A stretch of DNA of 64,000 bases from CBDDBH01 sp965225625 (GTDB lineage Bacteria; Pseudomonadota; Gammaproteobacteria; JADZEE01). This document shows, piece by piece, positions 16,985 through 26,170 of the stretch. The notes under the pieces were generated by a model. That model ran no database searches. It saw only the letters and a list, made by a program, of their open reading frames with translations, and was not told the origin of the DNA. The stretch is from positions 304,175 to 368,174 of the forward strand of contig CBDDBH010000031.1 of assembly GCA_965225625.1 (NCBI GenBank), given 5' to 3'. The position numbers were made by a program, and so were the translations under genes. Numbering within the stretch: the stretch's first letter is position 1; each line of letters begins with the position of its first letter.

Positions 16985-18622
16985 ATGGTTGCTCACGCAG
17001 AAGACGTAATTCCCGGCCGCTCGCCGCTACTGGCGTTTCTGTCCCGCTGGTTGCTGACCACCAACCACAAAGAGATCGGTAGTCTCTATCTGTGGCTTAG
17101 TCTTACCCTGTTTTTCGCTGCCGGGGCGATGGCGATGGTTATTCGCCTGGAGCTGTTCCAGCCCGGACTGCAATTTACACAGCCGCTTTTCTATAACCAG
17201 ATGGTGACCATGCACGGGCTCATCATGGTGTTCGGCGTGGTAATGCCCGGTTTCGTTGGGCTGGCCAACTGGCAGATCCCACTGATGATAGGCGCGCCCG
17301 ACATGGCGCTGCCGCGGCTGAATAATTTCAGTTTCTGGATCCTGCCCTTCGCTTTCACGTTGTTGCTTTCGACGCTGTTCATGGAAGGCGGAGCGCCCAA
17401 TTTCGGCTGGACTTTTTACGCACCCCTATCCACGACCTACGGGCCGCCGAGCACCGATTTCTTTATTCTTGGCGTCCATATGATGGGCGTCTCATCGGTA
17501 TTGGGAGCCATCAACATCATCGTCACCATCTTCAACCTGCGCACGCCCGGCATGACGTTGATGAAAATGCCGTTATTTGTCTGGACCTGGTTGATCACCG
17601 CCTTTCTGCTCATCATGGTCATGCCGGTGCTGGCAGGGGCGGTCACCATGATGCTCACCGATCGCCATTTCGGCACCAGCTTTTTCTCGGCGGCGGGCGG
17701 CGGCGACCCGGTACTGTTCCAGCACATTTTCTGGTTCTTCGGGCATCCGGAAGTCTACATCCTGATCCTGCCGGGCTTTGGTGTCGCCTCACAGATCATA
17801 CCCACGTTCGCCCGTAAGAAGCTGTTCGGCTATCACGCGATGGTGTGGGCGACTGCTTCGATCGCGGTTTTGTCCTTCGTCGTCTGGGGACATCACATGT
17901 TCACCACCGGCATGCCATTGGCCGCTGAATTGTTCTTCATGTATGCAACGATGCTGATCGCCGTCCCAACCGGGGTAAAGGTGTTCAACTGGGTGGCGAC
18001 CATGTGGCGTGGCTCCATGACCTTCGAGACTCCCATGTTGTTTGCCATCGGCTTCGTCATATTGTTCACCATCGGCGGTTTCTCCGGACTCATGCTGGCT
18101 CTCGTGCCGGCTGATTTTCAATACCACGACACCTTTTTTGTAGTCGCGCATTTTCACTATGTTTTATATCCGGGCGCCATTTTCGGCATGATGGGGGCAG
18201 TGTATTACTGGCTGCCCAAGTGGACCGGGCACATGTACGACGAGCGGCTGGGCCAGATCCATTTCTGGACCGCGGCCATCGCGGTCAACCTGACCTTTTT
18301 CCCGATGCATTTTTCCGGACTCGCCGGCATGCCCCGCCGGATTGTGGATTACTCGCCGATATTTGCTGATTTCAACATGGTGTCCAGCATTGGTGCCGGA
18401 CTGCTGGGCCTGACGCAAGTGTTGTTCCTGTATATCGTCATCAAGACCATACGCGGCGGCGAAAAGGCAAGCACGCAGGTTTGGGAGGGTGCGGAAGGTT
18501 TAGAGTGGACGGTCCCGTCTCCGGCGCCGCACCACACATTCGATACGCCACCGCCATTCCCGCCGGTTATGGATGCCGACCCCAGCGAGGCAACGCCCAC
18601 TGATAGCGGCGCATATCGATGA
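16985..18622 (+). CDS. coxA: cytochrome c oxidase subunit I
   Basis: A 545-residue haem-copper oxidase catalytic subunit with 12 helices. Ligands are visible: H77 and H391 for low-spin haem a, H389 for haem a3, and H254, H303 and H304 for CuB. The H254-P-E-V-Y258 segment (GHPEVY) supplies the cross-linked His-Tyr and the D-channel glutamate. D106 in GAPDMALPR is the D-channel entrance residue, so it is an A-type proton-pumping enzyme. A Pro-rich C-terminal tail of about 50 residues is extra. The end overlaps the Cox11 start by four bases (ATGA). Confidence 0.96.
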   Translation: MVAHAEDVIPGRSPLLAFLSRWLLTTNHKEIGSLYLWLSLTLFFAAGAMAMVIRLELFQPGLQFTQPLFYNQMVTMHGLIMVFGVVMPGFVGLANWQIPLMIGAPDMALPRLNNFSFWILPFAFTLLLSTLFMEGGAPNFGWTFYAPLSTTYGPPSTDFFILGVHMMGVSSVLGAINIIVTIFNLRTPGMTLMKMPLFVWTWLITAFLLIMVMPVLAGAVTMMLTDRHFGTSFFSAAGGGDPVLFQHIFWFFGHPEVYILILPGFGVASQIIPTFARKKLFGYHAMVWATASIAVLSFVVWGHHMFTTGMPLAAELFFMYATMLIAVPTGVKVFNWVATMWRGSMTFETPMLFAIGFVILFTIGGFSGLMLALVPADFQYHDTFFVVAHFHYVLYPGAIFGMMGAVYYWLPKWTGHMYDERLGQIHFWTAAIAVNLTFFPMHFSGLAGMPRRIVDYSPIFADFNMVSSIGAGLLGLTQVLFLYIVIKTIRGGEKASTQVWEGAEGLEWTVPSPAPHHTFDTPPPFPPVMDADPSEATPTDSGAYR

Positions 18623-19191
18623 ACGAGACCTCCAACACTCAGCGCAAGCACGTCGTCTTGCTGTTATCCCTCGCCGTAGGTATGTTTGGCTTCGCGTTCG
18701 CGCTGGTGCCGCTTTACGCCATCTTTTGCGAGGTCACAGGGCTGAACGGTAAAACTGCCGGGCGCGCGACGGGCCCTGCTAACGTGTCGGAAGTCTCAGG
18801 TCGTGAAGTGACCATCCAGTTCCTGGCTCACGTGGGTAACGGCATGCCGTGGGAGTTTCGGCCGACGGAACATCAGCTACGGGTTCGACTGGGCGAGGTC
18901 AATACCACCGATTACTACGCTCGCAACCGCGCCGCGCAGGCGGTGACCGGGCAGGCCGTGCCCAGCGTAACGCCGGGCTACGCCGCTAAGTACTTGCACA
19001 AAGTCGAATGTTTTTGCTTCACTCAACAGCACCTGGACGCGGGCGAGGATCAGCAGATGCCCGTGAGGTTTTATGTCGGCAATGATCTGCCGGACGAGAT
19101 CAATACCCTCACTTTGTCGTACACCCTGTTCAAAGTACCGGCCGTTCAGGCCGCGAGTTCGATCGCCAGCTTCGCGAGTAACCAGCCATGA
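18619..19191 (+). CDS. ctaG: cytochrome c oxidase assembly protein Cox11/CtaG (copper delivery)
   Basis: A 190-residue Cox11-family protein with one N-terminal membrane helix (about 12-35) and a periplasmic immunoglobulin-like domain. The copper-binding CFCF motif is at residues 131-134 and is preceded by KYLHKVE. It inserts CuB into subunit I. It overlaps coxA upstream and coxC downstream by four bases each, so the three are translationally coupled. A Cox10/Cox15 haem a synthesis pair and Sco protein are not in this window and must lie elsewhere. Confidence 0.95.
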   Translation: MNETSNTQRKHVVLLLSLAVGMFGFAFALVPLYAIFCEVTGLNGKTAGRATGPANVSEVSGREVTIQFLAHVGNGMPWEFRPTEHQLRVRLGEVNTTDYYARNRAAQAVTGQAVPSVTPGYAAKYLHKVECFCFTQQHLDAGEDQQMPVRFYVGNDLPDEINTLTLSYTLFKVPAVQAASSIASFASNQP

Positions 19192-20072
19192 GTGACGCAC
19201 CCCGCTATCACGTCCCGCACTCGAGTCCGTGGCCGATTATCGGATCTTTTTCACTGTTCGTGCTCGCCTTCGGCGCGGGCACCTTTATCCATCAAAGCAC
19301 TGAGAAGGTTGCGGCCGAGGGCACGTACGGCGAACCGATCTTTTACATCGGGCTGGCCCTCGTCGCGTTCATGATGTACGGCTGGTTCGGGATTGTCATC
19401 CGCGAGTCGGTCAAAGGCATGTCCAGTGGTTTGCTCGACCGGTCGTATCGCATGGGCATGGCCTGGTTCATCGTTTCCGAGGTTATGTTCTTTGCCGCTT
19501 TCTTCGGCGCGCTGTTTTACGCTCGGATTATCTCTGTGCCCTGGCTGGCCGGCGCCGGCAATAATCTGGAAACGCACATCCTGCTGTGGCCCGATTTCGC
19601 CGACACCTGGCCGCTGTTCATGACTCCCAGCGGCGATGCAACCAAGGCGATGGGGGCGTGGGGTTTGCCCTTCATCAACACCGTTATTCTGGTTACCAGC
19701 AGCGTCACGGTCACGTTTGCCCATTGGGCGTTGAAAAAAGACCGAAGGTTGCCGTTGCAGCTCTGGCTGGGTCTTACGGTGGTGCTGGGCGCGACCTTCC
19801 TGATCCTTCAGGCCGTTGAGTACATACATGCCTACCACGAGTTGGGCCTGACCCTGGGATCCGGAATCTACGGCTCGACCTTCTTTATGTTGACTGGTTT
19901 CCACGGCGCGCATGTGACCATGGGAACGATCATGCTGACCGTGATGTTGCTGCGATGTTACAGGGGGCACTTCACTGCGAATAACCACTTCGCGTTTGAA
20001 GCGGTAAGCTGGTATTGGCACTTCGTGGATGTGGTCTGGCTGTTTCTGTTTACGTTTGTCTATTGGTTTTAG
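19188..20072 (+). CDS. coxC: cytochrome c oxidase subunit III
   Basis: A 294-residue, seven-helix subunit III. Typical features are HVPHSSPWPIIGSFSLF at the N terminus, RMGMAWFIVSEVMFFAAFFGALFY in the middle (shown here as family markers, in part) and the C-terminal SWYWHFVDVVWLFLFTFVYW segment. It stabilises subunit I and the D-channel. The stop codon overlaps the stop of the convergent DUF2909 gene by four bases. The cox order here is II-I-Cox11-III, the common bacterial order. Confidence 0.95.
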   Translation: MSDAPRYHVPHSSPWPIIGSFSLFVLAFGAGTFIHQSTEKVAAEGTYGEPIFYIGLALVAFMMYGWFGIVIRESVKGMSSGLLDRSYRMGMAWFIVSEVMFFAAFFGALFYARIISVPWLAGAGNNLETHILLWPDFADTWPLFMTPSGDATKAMGAWGLPFINTVILVTSSVTVTFAHWALKKDRRLPLQLWLGLTVVLGATFLILQAVEYIHAYHELGLTLGSGIYGSTFFMLTGFHGAHVTMGTIMLTVMLLRCYRGHFTANNHFAFEAVSWYWHFVDVVWLFLFTFVYWF

Positions 20073-20254
20073 AGGTATCTGCTCATAAACCCGAACGCCA
20101 ACAGTACAAGCAACAGGATAGCCAACGCCACCCGAATGCTCAGTGAAATAATGGTACGGTCCGTCTCACCGCGGTCCCGCACGAGAAAATAAAGACCACA
20201 GCCCAGGCTGACAAGAATGCCGAGCATCACAACGATGATGAGAAGATTGAGCAT
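20069..20254 (-). CDS. DUF2909 twin-transmembrane protein
   Basis: A 61-residue protein with two membrane helices (about 3-25 and 38-57) separated by a short polar loop RDRGETDRT. It fits the DUF2909 family, which in gammaproteobacteria sits beside cytochrome oxidase and Surf1 genes. It is the only minus-strand gene in the whole 11.3-27.9 kb block and converges on coxC with overlapping stop codons. The role is unknown, possibly oxidase assembly. Confidence 0.85.
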   Translation of the reverse strand: MLNLLIIVVMLGILVSLGCGLYFLVRDRGETDRTIISLSIRVALAILLLVLLAFGFMSRYL

Positions 20255-20300
20255 TTTAGGTCAGGGATCTGGCAGGACCCGATAGAGTCAAACGCACAGG

Positions 20301-20648
20301 ATGCTGACAAAAACCGCCGAAATCAAACTGACCGTCGACTTGGACAGTGACCACGTGCCGACTCGAATCGAATGGCAAGCCTCGGACGGGCAAACCGACG
20401 GCCCGGCGTCATGTCAGTCGATGATGCTTTCATTATGGGACAGCGAGAGCAAGACGACCGCAGCGATCGATCTATGGGTTAAGGATACGACCATCGACGA
20501 CATGAACCTCTATTTCTACCAGGTGATTCACAAGATGGCCGACACCTATTTGCGGGCGACAAAGAATGCGGACATCGCCAAATCGATCCACGAGTTCGGC
20601 GACGGGTTTGGCGAAACTCTGGGATTAGTCGGGGAACGCAGTCGATGA
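20301..20648 (+). CDS. GldC-family protein
   Basis: A 115-residue soluble protein that matches the GldC pattern: AEIKLTVDLDSDHVPTRIEW, then MMLSLWDSESKTTAAIDLWV, then an MNLYFYQVIHKMADTYLRAT segment and an acidic C-terminal helix. GldC is best known from gliding Bacteroidetes, where it is a cytoplasmic protein of unclear biochemical role. Here the gene overlaps the actA start by four bases and is thus part of the alternative complex III unit. No other gliding gene is present, so the job is probably linked to the respiratory complex. The neighbourhood is also consistent with transfer of an ACIII block from a Bacteroidetes-like donor. Confidence 0.8.
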   Translation: MLTKTAEIKLTVDLDSDHVPTRIEWQASDGQTDGPASCQSMMLSLWDSESKTTAAIDLWVKDTTIDDMNLYFYQVIHKMADTYLRATKNADIAKSIHEFGDGFGETLGLVGERSR

Positions 20649-21226
20649 ACGTTTCCATTGTTCCGGCATTAAGAGTGCTCAAGCCAGCGGCGTTGGTCGG
20701 CGCCGTCGTCTTGCTCGGGCTGGTAATCGGCTATTGGGCGAACGCGGCGCTCTTTCCCGGGACCAGTCCGGAACAACCGATCGCGTTCAGCCACAAGATC
20801 CATGCTGGCGACAATGAGATCCCCTGCATGTATTGCCACACGGAAGCGCGCCGCTCCATATCGGCCGGAGTACCGAGCGTCCGCAAATGTGTTGGCTGCC
20901 ATAACGAGGTCGCAACGGAGCGACCGCAGATACGTAAACTGATGAATTACTGGGACAACAAAGAGCCCATCCCTTGGATCAAAGTGTATGATCTGCCGGA
21001 CTTTGTTCACTTCACGCATAAACGCCACGTCTTAGCGGGAATTGAGTGCCAGACTTGTCACGGGCCTGTCGAAACCATGGACGTCATAAGCCGGGGCAGC
21101 GGTATTGGCAAGACCAGCGGCGTAGTGCTGGCAGGGGCGGCGGCGATCAAAATGGGCGATTGCCTCAACTGCCATAAGGAGCACGAGGTCGAGAACGGGC
21201 TGGATTGCTGGACCTGTCATAAGTGA
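20645..21226 (+). CDS. actA: alternative complex III subunit A, pentahaem cytochrome c
   Basis: A 193-residue protein with an N-terminal membrane helix (about 14-36). Five CxxCH sites lie at residues 61-65, 82-86, 135-139, 173-177 and 188-192, the last close to the C terminus. Histidines in SHKIHAGD and THKRH are likely distal ligands. In ACIII, ActA passes electrons from the iron-sulfur subunit to periplasmic cytochrome c. It starts with ATGA overlap on the GldC-like gene and is followed after 19 bp by actB1. Confidence 0.92.
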   Translation: MNVSIVPALRVLKPAALVGAVVLLGLVIGYWANAALFPGTSPEQPIAFSHKIHAGDNEIPCMYCHTEARRSISAGVPSVRKCVGCHNEVATERPQIRKLMNYWDNKEPIPWIKVYDLPDFVHFTHKRHVLAGIECQTCHGPVETMDVISRGSGIGKTSGVVLAGAAAIKMGDCLNCHKEHEVENGLDCWTCHK

Positions 21227-21245
21227 GCGGGATCAAGAAAGCGCA

Positions 21246-23540
21246 ATGTCAAATATAGAACGCAGAGACTTCCTCAAACTGATCGGTGCAGGCGGCGTCG
21301 CCGGCGCCGGCGCCGGGTTCATGCTGAGAGAATCGATCAAGTACCCGATAGAGCATCTGATCCCGCACGTGGTGGCGCCCGAGGATTTCAGCACCGGAAT
21401 CGCCACCTGGTACAACAGCGTATGCTCAATGTGCCCCGCCGGTTGTGGCATTTCCGTCCGCACCCGCGAGGGACGTGCCAAAAAGATCGAGGGCAATCCT
21501 TCGCATCCAGTCAACCAGGGCCGGCTTTGCGCTTTGGGCCAGGCAGGGCTACAGGTCTTGTACAACCCCGATCGGCTGACCGGTCCGTTGCTGCAAACCG
21601 CACGGCGCGGTTCCACGTCGTTCGAGCAAACCACCTGGGAACAAGGCTTAAGCACAGTCGCTGATCGCCTCGATCTGTTAAAGGCCGCTCGTCGCGGCAA
21701 CCGCGTTGCTTTGCTGAGCGAGGGTGTCGGCGGCCACCTGGCGCAATTACTGGAACTCTTTATGGCTCAATTGGGGTCCGAGCGTCTGCTGCACTATGAT
21801 TTTGATCACCCGCACACCTTGTACGCGGCAAATCAACGTTTCTTCGGCGAGGAACGCCTGCCCTACTATGATTTGAAAAACGCTCGCTTGCTGTTGTCGT
21901 TCGGGGCCGATTACCTCGGGAATTGGATTTCCCCCGTGCATCACGCTCTCGGCTTTGGACACAGCCGGCAGGGCCGGCCCGATGTCAGGGGACGGTTTAT
22001 TCAAATCGAACCGAGGATGTCGGTCAGCGGCGCCGCCGCCGATGAGTGGATCGCCGCCAAACCCGGCACGGAGGGCATTTTAGCGCTCGGCCTCGCTCAG
22101 CACATTGTTGCCGAGGGCCACTACCAGGGTCTTGATCGCAACGACTGGACGGCCGCACTTGCCGGCTACACGACAGCACAAGTTGCCGAGCAGACCGGCG
22201 TCCCGGCGGCCACGATTACCCGCCTGGCCGACGCGTTTGTCCATACCCAACCTGGCCTTGCCATTGGCGGCGGAGGCGCGGCTAACCACAGCAACGGCGT
22301 TGACACCCTGGTCGCGGTTAATGCGCTCAATTATCTGGTCGGCAATATCGGCAAAGCGGGTGGGTTGGTGTTTAACCCGAAACCCGCCGGTCAGGTCTCG
22401 CACGCCCGCCAGGCGAGTTACCGTATGATGCTCGAACTCGCCGAGGATGCGCGCCAGGGCAACATCGAAGTTCTGATCCTCAATGGCACCAACCCGGTGT
22501 TTACATTGCCCTCGGGGGCCGGGTTCAAGGAGGCGCTGGATGAGATACCGCTGATTGTCAGCCTGTCCAGTTTCATGGATGAAACCACGGCGCTGGCCGA
22601 CGTGATCCTGCCGAGTCATACCTACCTGGAAAGCTGGGGCGACGACTTCCCGGAACCGGGTGTGGGTTTTTCCGTCGGCGCCGTTTCGCAGCCGGTGGTG
22701 TCACCTCTTTACAACACCAGGGCGACCGGCGACATCATCCTGGGGTTGGCGCATCAGGCCGGTCTCGGCGATGCGATCCCGTGGAGCAGCATGGAAGAGT
22801 GTCTCAAGGATGGCTGGCGCCAAATTTACGAGCGCGGCGGCCTGGCGACTCCCACGGAGAATTTCGACGCGTTCTGGACGGCGCTCCTGAAGGCGGGGGT
22901 ATGGGGAGAAAAGACCCACCGAGAGCCGGCATTTACATTAGATAAAGTTGCCATCGACAGCATTGGCGTCCAAGCCCCTGAGTTTTCGGGGTCCGCTGAT
23001 GATTACCCGTTTATCCTCCACCCGTACGTTTCGAACAACCTGCATGATGGCCGCGGCGCCAATCTGCCGTGGATGCAGGAACTACCGGACCCCATGACCA
23101 GTGTGGTCTATGGATCGTGGGTGGAAATGAATCCAGCCACTGCCAAGCAGCTAGGCTTGTCAGAGGGCGCGCTGGTCGACATCGAGTCCCCACACGGGCG
23201 GATCCGCGCGCCGGTATACGTCTATCCGGCCATCCGGCCCGACGTCGTCGCAATGCCTATTGGCCAAGGTCACAGCGAATACGGCCGCTATGCCAAAAAC
23301 CGCGGCGCCAACCCGATTGAAATCCTTAGTCCGCAGATGGAACAGCACACGGGCAGCCTTGCCTGGAGCGCTACCCGGGTAAAAATCGTTGACAGCGGGC
23401 GGCACATCGACCTGGTGAAGAGCGGCGGCACGTCGCGTGAGCTGGGCAGAGACATTGTGCAAACGACCGGCGGCGCCAAGACCGGTGAGGGTCACAGCGC
23501 CAAACTGAACAGTATCCCGATAACGGTGGTATCCACATGA
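21246..23540 (+). CDS. actB1: alternative complex III subunit B, molybdopterin-oxidoreductase-like half
   Basis: A 764-residue protein of the molybdopterin oxidoreductase superfamily with a twin-arginine signal (ERRDFLKLIGAGG, RR at 6-7). In many ACIII systems this half is fused to the ferredoxin-like half; here they are separate genes with ATGA overlap. The cysteines C60-x2-C63-x3-C67-x27-C95 (CSMCPAGCG and RLCALG) keep the [4Fe-4S] spacing of true molybdoenzymes. Characterised ActB proteins, as I recall them, do not hold a molybdenum cofactor in this domain. The retained site is therefore worth checking. It is exported folded and forms the periplasmic head of the complex. Confidence 0.9.
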   Translation: MSNIERRDFLKLIGAGGVAGAGAGFMLRESIKYPIEHLIPHVVAPEDFSTGIATWYNSVCSMCPAGCGISVRTREGRAKKIEGNPSHPVNQGRLCALGQAGLQVLYNPDRLTGPLLQTARRGSTSFEQTTWEQGLSTVADRLDLLKAARRGNRVALLSEGVGGHLAQLLELFMAQLGSERLLHYDFDHPHTLYAANQRFFGEERLPYYDLKNARLLLSFGADYLGNWISPVHHALGFGHSRQGRPDVRGRFIQIEPRMSVSGAAADEWIAAKPGTEGILALGLAQHIVAEGHYQGLDRNDWTAALAGYTTAQVAEQTGVPAATITRLADAFVHTQPGLAIGGGGAANHSNGVDTLVAVNALNYLVGNIGKAGGLVFNPKPAGQVSHARQASYRMMLELAEDARQGNIEVLILNGTNPVFTLPSGAGFKEALDEIPLIVSLSSFMDETTALADVILPSHTYLESWGDDFPEPGVGFSVGAVSQPVVSPLYNTRATGDIILGLAHQAGLGDAIPWSSMEECLKDGWRQIYERGGLATPTENFDAFWTALLKAGVWGEKTHREPAFTLDKVAIDSIGVQAPEFSGSADDYPFILHPYVSNNLHDGRGANLPWMQELPDPMTSVVYGSWVEMNPATAKQLGLSEGALVDIESPHGRIRAPVYVYPAIRPDVVAMPIGQGHSEYGRYAKNRGANPIEILSPQMEQHTGSLAWSATRVKIVDSGRHIDLVKSGGTSRELGRDIVQTTGGAKTGEGHSAKLNSIPITVVST

Positions 23541-24313
23541 GCTTGCTGGAACGCTTTACCGATGGTTGGCAGAAATACCGAAAGCCCGGTTATTACGAAG
23601 AATTCGACTATCACTGGGCGATGACCATCGATCTGGACAAATGCACGGGGTGCGAGGCTTGCGTAACCGCTTGCCAGGCGGAGAACAATCTGCCCATCGT
23701 CGGCGAGAAGGAGTTCGCCAAGGGCCGGGAGATAAAGTGGATCCGAATTGAACGTTACTGGGAGGGCGAGTACCCGGACGTCAAGCTGCGTTTCATCCCG
23801 ATGTTGTGCCAACACTGTGATTCAGCACCCTGCGAGACCGTGTGTCCGGTAAGCGCCACCTATCACAACCAGGACGGACTGAACACGCAGGTCTACAACC
23901 GCTGTATCGGCACCCGCTCGTGCGCGGTTTATTGTCCCTATGAAGTCCGTTACTTCAATTACAACACGCATCATTGGGACACGCCCCTGGACCAGCAATT
24001 AAATCCCGACGTCACGGTGCGCGATAAGGGGGTCATGGAGAAATGCACGTTCTGCATCCAGCGGATCCGCCAGGCCAAGGATCACGCCAAGGACGACGGC
24101 GGCAGACGAGTGCGCGACGGCGAGGTTCAACCCGCCTGTGTACAGACCTGTCCTACTCAGGCCTTGGTCTTCGGCGACCGCAAGGATTCTGAAAGCGAGG
24201 TTTCGAAATCGATGAACAATCCACGTGCGTACCGGGTGTTGGAGGAATTGAACACCGATCCGTCCGTGGTTTACCTCAAGAAAGTGGACGCCAAGAATGA
24301 CCACGCCGCGTGA
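23537..24313 (+). CDS. actB2: alternative complex III subunit B, four-cluster ferredoxin-like half
   Basis: A 258-residue iron-sulfur protein. Cysteine groups are C36, C39, C42, C46 (CTGCEACVTAC), C91, C94, C99, C103 (CQHCDSAPCETVC), the NRCIGTRSCAVYCPYEVRYF group with C123, C129 and C133, and late CTFC and CVQTC motifs. This matches the NrfC/PsrB-like half of ActB with three [4Fe-4S] and probably one [3Fe-4S] cluster, which carries electrons from the quinol site in ActC to ActA. It has no own signal, so it should be exported in complex with the Tat-bearing actB1 product. It overlaps actB1 by four and actC by seventeen bases. Confidence 0.92.
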   Translation: MSLLERFTDGWQKYRKPGYYEEFDYHWAMTIDLDKCTGCEACVTACQAENNLPIVGEKEFAKGREIKWIRIERYWEGEYPDVKLRFIPMLCQHCDSAPCETVCPVSATYHNQDGLNTQVYNRCIGTRSCAVYCPYEVRYFNYNTHHWDTPLDQQLNPDVTVRDKGVMEKCTFCIQRIRQAKDHAKDDGGRRVRDGEVQPACVQTCPTQALVFGDRKDSESEVSKSMNNPRAYRVLEELNTDPSVVYLKKVDAKNDHAA

Positions 24314-25661
24314 TACGAACGACTTACAGTTCGCGGACGTCAACCGGGACGTCGTACGCTCGATCGTAGAAACCGGCCCCACGTACTATGTCGCACTGGC
24401 GACGGCGTTTGCCGTAACCCTGCTGTGTTTCTTTTTCCCCTGGTTCTATCAGCTGAATTACGGTATTGGCGCGGCCGGGATGAATCAACCCGCCGTCTGG
24501 GGAACTTATCTCGCCAGCTTTATCTTCTGGATTGGTCTCAGCCATTCCGGCACATTGTTGTCTTGCGTCTTACACATCACTAATAGCGCGTGGCGCAAGG
24601 CCATGTATCGAAGCGCCGAGGCCATGACGCTGTTTTCGCTGATAGTAGCCGCGACCATGGTGATGGTGCACGTCGGGCGCCCCTGGTTCATACATTGGGC
24701 CATGCCCTACCCCAATCAAATGGAAATGTGGCCGAATTTTCGCTCGCCCTTGCTGTTCGACGTCATGGCCATCACTACCTATCTCACCGGCAGCTCGATT
24801 TTCATTTACATGGGCTCTATCCCCGACTTCGCCGCGGTCAGGGATCGCACTACCGGCTGGCGCAACACCATGTACACCTTGCTGTCGCTGGGCTGGCGCG
24901 GAAGCGACAAGGAATGGCACCGCTTACACTGGGCCTACACGTTTCTCGCGGTTCTCATCATTCCCCTGGCGGTCTCGGTACACAGCATCGTCTCCTGGGA
25001 TTTCGCGATGTCCATCGTGCCGGCGCTGCACCAGACAATCTTCGCCCCGTATTTTGTCGTGGGCGCCATCTACTCCGGTACCGCCGGCATCGTCACGGTG
25101 ATGTATGTGCTCAGGAAAACCATGAAATTCGAACACTACATCACCGAGCTGCATTTCGATAATTTGGGCAAACTGTTGCTCGCGCTGTCGTTGATCTGGA
25201 CCTACATCAATGGGATCGAGCTATTTACGGGCTGGTATAGCGGCACATCCACCGAGTACGAAGCTTTGAAGTATAAATTATTCGGTTATTACGCGCTGCT
25301 CTACTGGGAGATGATCCTGTTCTGCGCGGTATTACCCCTGCTGTGCATTTTCAAACGTTTCAGAACTTCGTTTGTACCCATGCTCATTTTGTCTATTGCG
25401 ATAAATATCGGCATGTACACGGAGCGTTTCCTCATTGTCGGCACCTCGCTGTCACGTCAATACCTGCCGGATTCGTGGGGCTTGTATGTACCGAGTCTCG
25501 TTGAGATCTCGATCATGGTCGGGTCTCTCGCGCTGTTCGTAACGCTGTTTCTACTGTTCGTCAAAATCTTTCCCAGTGTGTCCATCTACGAAGTGAAGGA
25601 AACGATGGACACCCCAAAGGCGGCGCCTATTGCCACCGAACCGGAAGGAAGCCTGGCATGA
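24297..25661 (+). CDS. actC: alternative complex III subunit C, NrfD/PsrC-like quinol-binding membrane protein
   Basis: A 454-residue membrane protein with about ten helices, of the NrfD/PsrC family. ISWD-like and HSIVSWDFAMSIVPALHQTIF segments (quoted in part) and the early ETGPTYYVAL are typical of ActC. The subunit oxidises menaquinol or ubiquinol at the periplasmic side and hands electrons to the iron-sulfur subunit. The start ATG lies inside the end of actB2, indicating coupling. actD follows with an ATGA overlap. Confidence 0.93.
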   Translation: MTTPRDTNDLQFADVNRDVVRSIVETGPTYYVALATAFAVTLLCFFFPWFYQLNYGIGAAGMNQPAVWGTYLASFIFWIGLSHSGTLLSCVLHITNSAWRKAMYRSAEAMTLFSLIVAATMVMVHVGRPWFIHWAMPYPNQMEMWPNFRSPLLFDVMAITTYLTGSSIFIYMGSIPDFAAVRDRTTGWRNTMYTLLSLGWRGSDKEWHRLHWAYTFLAVLIIPLAVSVHSIVSWDFAMSIVPALHQTIFAPYFVVGAIYSGTAGIVTVMYVLRKTMKFEHYITELHFDNLGKLLLALSLIWTYINGIELFTGWYSGTSTEYEALKYKLFGYYALLYWEMILFCAVLPLLCIFKRFRTSFVPMLILSIAINIGMYTERFLIVGTSLSRQYLPDSWGLYVPSLVEISIMVGSLALFVTLFLLFVKIFPSVSIYEVKETMDTPKAAPIATEPEGSLA

Positions 25662-26170
25662 CAAACATCGCTGTAGGACTTTTCCCGGAGCCCAAGTCCG
25701 CGCTTACAGCGGCGGGCACGCTCAAGGGCGCCGGCTTTGCCACTCCGGAGTTGCTGTCGCCGATCCCCGTAGAGGGCGTGGAAGAAGTGCTTGGCGAGAA
25801 AAAATCCGCAATTAAAAGCTTTTCGTTTGTCGGCGGAATTACCGGCGCTGCCACGGGGTTTTTGCTGGCGGCCGGCACCTCGGTGCTGTACCTGCATCCA
25901 GTCGGTGGCAGACCCATCATTGCAATTCCACCGTATTTGATTATCACCTACGAAACGACCATCTTGTTCGGAATCCTGTTCACGGTGTTGGGTTTTTTTG
26001 TCAGCGCACGCCTGCCCGCCGTGCGCAATCGGGCTTATGTACCGGAAGCCGGGGTCGACAAATTTGCCGTGACGGTGGTCTGTGACGATGACGAACACTT
26101 CAAACGCGCCGAGGCAATCCTGCGTGAAGCCGGCGCCGAAGAGATCCGGGCGCTGGCGGAGGAGGGCTGA
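25658..26170 (+). CDS. actD: alternative complex III subunit D (DUF3341)
   Basis: A 170-residue DUF3341 protein. A soluble N-terminal part (NIAVGLFPEPKSALTAAGTL, VEGVEEVLGEKKSAIK) is followed by two membrane helices (about 50-72 and 86-112) and a soluble C-terminal tail with VTVVCDDDEHFKRAEAIL. It contains no cofactor. In known ACIII it lies at the cytoplasmic face of the membrane arm. It overlaps actC by four bases and actE by one base. Confidence 0.92.
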   Translation: MTNIAVGLFPEPKSALTAAGTLKGAGFATPELLSPIPVEGVEEVLGEKKSAIKSFSFVGGITGAATGFLLAAGTSVLYLHPVGGRPIIAIPPYLIITYETTILFGILFTVLGFFVSARLPAVRNRAYVPEAGVDKFAVTVVCDDDEHFKRAEAILREAGAEEIRALAEEG

